Of a stretch of 64,000 nt of DNA, positions 59,730 to 64,000 are shown piece by piece. The notes beneath the pieces are model-generated. The model did no database searches and was not told the origin of the DNA. It saw only the letters and a program-made list of their open reading frames with translations. A program made the position numbers and the translations under genes. How positions within the stretch are numbered: the first letter of the stretch is position 1; each line of letters opens with the position of its first letter. The DNA lies in contig CM060854.1 of assembly GCA_030737835.1 (NCBI GenBank), forward strand, positions 9,386,690 to 9,450,689. Reading direction: 5' to 3'. The stretch is from Acorus gramineus. Its lineage: Eukaryota; Streptophyta; Magnoliopsida; Acorales; Acoraceae.

Positions 59730-60390
59730 ACTTTATCCGTTTACATTCAACACATCACTAACATAATGAATGAAAATAATCTAACGTAATATATGCTGAA
59801 CTATCTCAATATATTTTACATTACAGAAAACTCGGAAAAAAAAATGCATTCAATTGTATGAATACGATTGTATGAGTACATAAACCCTTTTCTTTATATA
59901 AATCAAATATATTCATTAGGTTAAATACATCATAAAAAAAAATCAAAATATGTATGTATAAATCACATAATTGATTAGACAAAAATCATGAGTACGCCAC
60001 TGACAACGATACTCTTCCCAATAACTCATCCCAGTATCATCCCTACCCAAGATGAGATGGTTACTCTTTAGTCATACTAACCAAAAGAACCCATAAATAA
60101 AAAGGGTAATCTAGGATCAATGGCATAATAATATGGAAACACAAATTCCATTCCTTGGTTACTTTCTTCACTATAGCATCACAAACCTGCTATTGTTCAT
60201 AAAGCAAAGATTTCCACTACAATAAAAAGATATGGCATCAGAACAATCCTTAACACTGCCTAAGGTCCTTGATACATAAATCTGACATTCAAAAGGGGGA
60301 AAAAACACAATAGCAGCACCATCCAAGCCTCTGGAGAGCATTAGAGCTTACTCCATTAGAGACCCATCACTCGGCATATCATCGTAAATT
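59730..60390. other. Convergent intergenic region before SNU13, no gene recognised
   Basis: AT-rich DNA that includes the likely 3' UTR of the minus-strand SNU13 gene next to 60391. No coding or repeat feature was recognised. Confidence 0.4.
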
Positions 60391-63231
60391 TTAGATGAGG
60401 AGCTTCTCAATGGCATCCTGTGAAAGAAACAGAATATCAGTATACACACTTGGTTTAGTATTTAGAGAAGCATATTAGTATAATATACCAAGTCTCATAT
60501 ATAGGATTTCCATCAGCACGTGCATGGATGAACAACATGTTTTAACCAAAAGTTAAAAACACTCCACTGATTATACATTATTGACTCAGTTTGTCATTCA
60601 TCCATGCATGAACTGATGGGAATCCTTTGAGAATGGATTGATATAAAAAATTTATGTCAGAATATTAGATCAAACAAGAAACCAGAGAGGGTAGGCACCT
60701 TGAGTTGCTGTATTTGAGATTTCAACTGGCTGCCCTCGTTGCTCGTGACGGAACAGGAAATCACCGGCCTTGTAACTCCACACGCCCGACCAAGAGCTTG
60801 CTTGGACGGAACGAAGACGTATGGCACATTCTGTAATGTAGATGTCAGATTCACATTGACCGACTCACGGACAGAAAATTATATATAAAAAAAATTCTCA
60901 AGGTATGGTTTAGCAAATGACGAAATCGCAATTCACTTGTAGGTGAAACAAAAGATGTTCAGGACTAATGCATGGATACCAGAAATACAACCTTTGAACT
61001 TTCTATATACATAAATTCCACTTGAAAAATGATCCTTGATGCCACAGATATTAGAAACTCTATAGAAATCATGCAAAAATGCAAATTTTTTCCCAGAGTC
61101 ACATTGGAAATAAAAAATATGAAAGACATCCAGAAACCATGCAAGAATCCTTTTTTTTCAGGAAAGCTATCTTGATCAACAAACTCCCAAACTTATTCAA
61201 TACTCGTCTAAATACACGTAGGTCAAGCAAAATCTATTAGAGAACTACTACAACACTTGATGAAAGCCATTTCCATTTAATGGACGGATTTCCATTACGG
61301 GTGATTAAGGTTTTGGAGACCAAGTCAGCATAGTTGTTACCATGGAATGATTTTAAAAGATTCTTCTTTTTATATTTACAGTTATAGTTTATTAGAGTTC
61401 CTGTTAATATTCTAATTGTCCCACAACACAGTCAAATTCAGGTTTAAGAATTATATTAAAATTGTATCTTATAGATCATGTATATGTGCATTTTGATGCC
61501 AGTGGAATTATGATCCTGGTGATATTTGTTGTATTTACTGTCAAAAAAATTGTCATGTGATTTTTAGGTTTTCTTAGTAGCAACCCAGAAATCACCCTGT
61601 TAGAAATGTTGATTGGTTTGGGCAAGTTACATGTAACACTGAACTTGAAATAGTAATCTGGTAATCTACAAATCTCAGCCTCCCCATAGGATCTTGGCTG
61701 CCTTGTTTTGTAACAAAAATAACAAATAATCATTCCACCATAAAAACTGTGTACACTTGCCATTATCTGCCACGGTGGAAATGAAGTTTACTTATTATGG
61801 TGGCACCAAACATATAGTCTATTCACTATTTAAAAACACATGTATCTTGAACGAAAGTAAATACCTTGTCTTCAGCAAGCAAGGGGAGATGGAGGAGAAT
61901 TTCAAGTGGCTCCGTATCAGCAGCCATCACAACAAACTCTGAGATTCCCCTGTTCAGTGTCTTGGTAGCTGGAGAAACCAGAGTTGAAAGCAAAGGGTCC
62001 AAATAGGTCCACCAAGAAAAATATTAAATATTAACAAAGATTTGCAGTAAAGCAATATAAGCCAAGTATTAATCTGTCACCTTCATTAGCTCCCTTTTTA
62101 AGTTGCTTATAATTTGCAGCTTGTTGGACAAGATCCAATATGGTTATCGTAAGCTGGGCATCAGCCAAAGGGTATGCTTTTGGGTTCACAGCTTCAGTAG
62201 TCTGCAAACAATTAAAAATAAATTTCACCGGTCTAAACAGAGGACAACCATCAAAGTAACAAAGGAGATGGCAAGATAAATAGAAAGATAAAGAGAGAGA
62301 AGAAGCACATGCGATAATATGTAAAACAACTTGAGGCATACACCGCCTAAACAAATGGAAACAGAAGCATACAATAAGAAGAAAAAAAACTAAAGATTGC
62401 ATTTTTGTCTCTCTCAAGGGACAATAATAGATCATGGCAGGTAGGAAATAAGCTCATTTACTAAAAGTTGGAAATAAGATCAATTGATACTTTGGCACAA
62501 AAACAAAACACATCTAAAAGTGAATTGTTCTCTAGAACCAAAATTTAGCTAATGGCATATTGAATGATGAACCAGCCATAACATATGCACTATTAACACC
62601 TCCCCATTAACCACTCATAACTCTCATTCGAGCTTCTTGCATGTAGTGATCCGTTTTAGTCAATAAAGTTGGTGATGCCTTCCATGAATTTTTTTTATAA
62701 AATCATCATAAGGTCTATTGAAAACTCTGTATAAGGGTCGCCATTTCCATCAACTTCAAAATCATCTTCTGAATAACTATCTATGTTCTTCCCTTATTCA
62801 TCAACCTTGTTAACTCCTTTGACATGAAAAGCTTTATTTTTCTCCACCATTTCATTATTTACCTATGACTTGTGGAATTCATTCAGTCGCATAAAGGGGA
62901 AAACTCGCTGACCCACATATAAAGACACAAAAAGGCCTATTTGACAAACAAACAAACAAAAACCCAAACAAACCAATCTAAGCAGCAATCAAACTTCAAA
63001 TCTAAACAACATCCACATCTAAAAACCTCATTCAACCAACAAAAATTCACTTCAAATCATACTAATCTAAAAGGGAAAACTTTTCCGACCCTCATATAAA
63101 GCTGAAAACAGACTTCTTTGGCAAAGAAACAAAAAACCCAAACAAACCATAAAATAAGTTACTTCATAAATGAATGCTCCAAATAATAACGATTCAAATA
63201 AATCAATTTTAAACACACTTACAATCGCCAT
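60391..63231 (-). CDS. SNU13: SNU13 / NHP2-like protein 1 (15.5K, L7Ae family)
   Basis: A kink-turn RNA-binding protein of the U4/U6.U5 tri-snRNP and box C/D snoRNPs in the nucleus and nucleolus. Five coding exons join in phase, 5' to 3': 63231-63223, 62201-62081, 61968-61865, 60830-60699 and 60417-60391. The product is 130 residues, as usual for plant SNU13. Motifs: [13 protein letters not shown] near the N-terminus and [20 protein letters not shown], the RNA-contacting strand and helix. Next come [37 protein letters not shown], and the end [13 protein letters not shown]. The first coding exon is 9 nt (MAI). Upstream, a leader intron (63396 to 63239) ends 7 bp before the ATG. All parts are intact. 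It is convergent with DHS. Confidence 0.96.
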
Positions 63232-63414
63232 TGATGATCTGAGAAAAACTTAACTCTTTCTTTCTCCTCAATCAATATCTCTGGTTTTTCAAACACAACG
63301 AATCAAAGGTCAGTCCCAAAAACAAAACCCAATAAACAAATTAGGTTTTCTAGGAGATTCGACCGAAAAAGGCAGAGTTTTGAAGGATGAACTCACCAGA
63401 GCAGACGGTCGCAT

Positions 63415-63468
63415 AAACCCTAGAGAGAGTGCGCGAGGAGGGGTTTTAAGGGGCCAAAGAAACCCTAA
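63415..63468 (-). promoter_or_regulatory. Telo-box pair in SNU13 5' region
   Basis: AAACCCTA at 63415-63422 and AAACCCTAA at 63460-63468 lie just upstream of the leader intron donor (minus-strand donor at 63396). The minus strand reads TTAGGGTTT. Both sit within the presumed leader or core promoter. Confidence 0.5.
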
Positions 63469-63479
63469 AAACGTTGTTT

Positions 63480-64000
63480 TTTTTGTTATATTTGTTGTGA
63501 TGAAATCAGCACCGTTGAAGAGCGGCTGTGGTTTTAATAATAAAATAATAACGAAGAATTCCATCAGATTTTGTGGGGCAATTACAGAATGTCCCCCCGA
63601 GAGCTGATATATTAAGAAACAGTCCCTGTGTTTTATGGAAAATTGCCATCATCCCTAGCTTTTATTGTTTGAAAACATATTGGACTTTTGACAAGTACAA
63701 GGTCCCCAAAATTTTTATATTTGTTTCCATCACGAGCTCTTTAGAATCATGGATGAGAAAAGTATGTAGGTATAAATATGTTTGTGTAAAAGAATAGATA
63801 TGAAATAAGATTGAATAAGGGTAAATAAGCTTTAAAAAAATGTTTGTTTGGTAGAAATATGTAGGTATAGTTTCGTCAGAAATGTTCTACTGAAAAATTG
63901 TGTTATTTCATTCATTATAGTCCACTGGTATTAGAAAATTCACATGTCATCACTTCTTATAAATTAATTACTTATATCAAATTATTTTTCACCTTTTATA
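63480..64000. other. Upstream flank of SNU13, no gene recognised
   Basis: AT-rich DNA. From about 63755 there are repeated ATGTAGGTATA, GTTTGTGTAAAAG and TGTTTGGTAGAAATATG words that may be a decayed MITE, cut by the window end. No ends could be set. Confidence 0.35.

Overview
The window is nuclear DNA of a flowering plant. Genes have many GT-AG introns, intergenic DNA is AT-rich, and plant-specific transposons are abundant: a FAR1-type Mutator-like element (MULE), a plant mobile domain (PMD) fragment, LTR elements, a plant LINE and MITEs. The species cannot be named from the sequence. Five protein genes could be rebuilt exon by exon with consistent splice phase.

Layout. 1-14,900 is transposon-dominated. 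It holds a decayed PMD pseudogene (+), an 88-bp tandem array, a complete 3.2-kb solo LTR with a 5-bp target duplication, a frameshifted MULE transposase with a C-terminal OTU protease domain (-), a Tourist-like MITE and low-complexity DNA. 14,950-18,673 (+) is ribosomal protein eL28. 18,700-24,900 is intergenic with several MITEs and a short LTR remnant. 24,938-32,883 (+) is an RWDD1/DFRP2-type protein in 11 exons. 36,217-49,608 (-) is a 15-exon, 631-codon-frame gene for a glutamate-dehydrogenase-like protein with an N-terminal zinc finger; its introns contain a LINE and other insertions. 51,463-58,478 (+) is deoxyhypusine synthase, divergent from the GDH-like gene across about 1 kb. 60,391-63,231 (-) is SNU13/NHP2-like protein 1.

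Functional theme. Four of the five genes are housekeeping factors of translation or RNP assembly: eL28, the partner of DRG GTPases, the enzyme that hypusinates eIF5A, and the 15.5K kink-turn binder of U4 snRNP and box C/D snoRNPs. Three carry telo-box-like AAACCCTA motifs near their 5' ends. The fifth is the most unusual. It has the GDH fold but lacks the signature active-site lysine, and it adds a CxxC...H zinc finger and a basic nuclear-targeting-like stretch, so it may be a pseudoenzyme with a regulatory role.

No bacterial-style system, CRISPR array, rRNA or tRNA gene was found. No clearly undescribed multigene system is evident. The best candidates for follow-up are the zinc-finger GDH-like protein, the OTU-bearing MULE, and the intron-like GC-rich insert inside the solo LTR.
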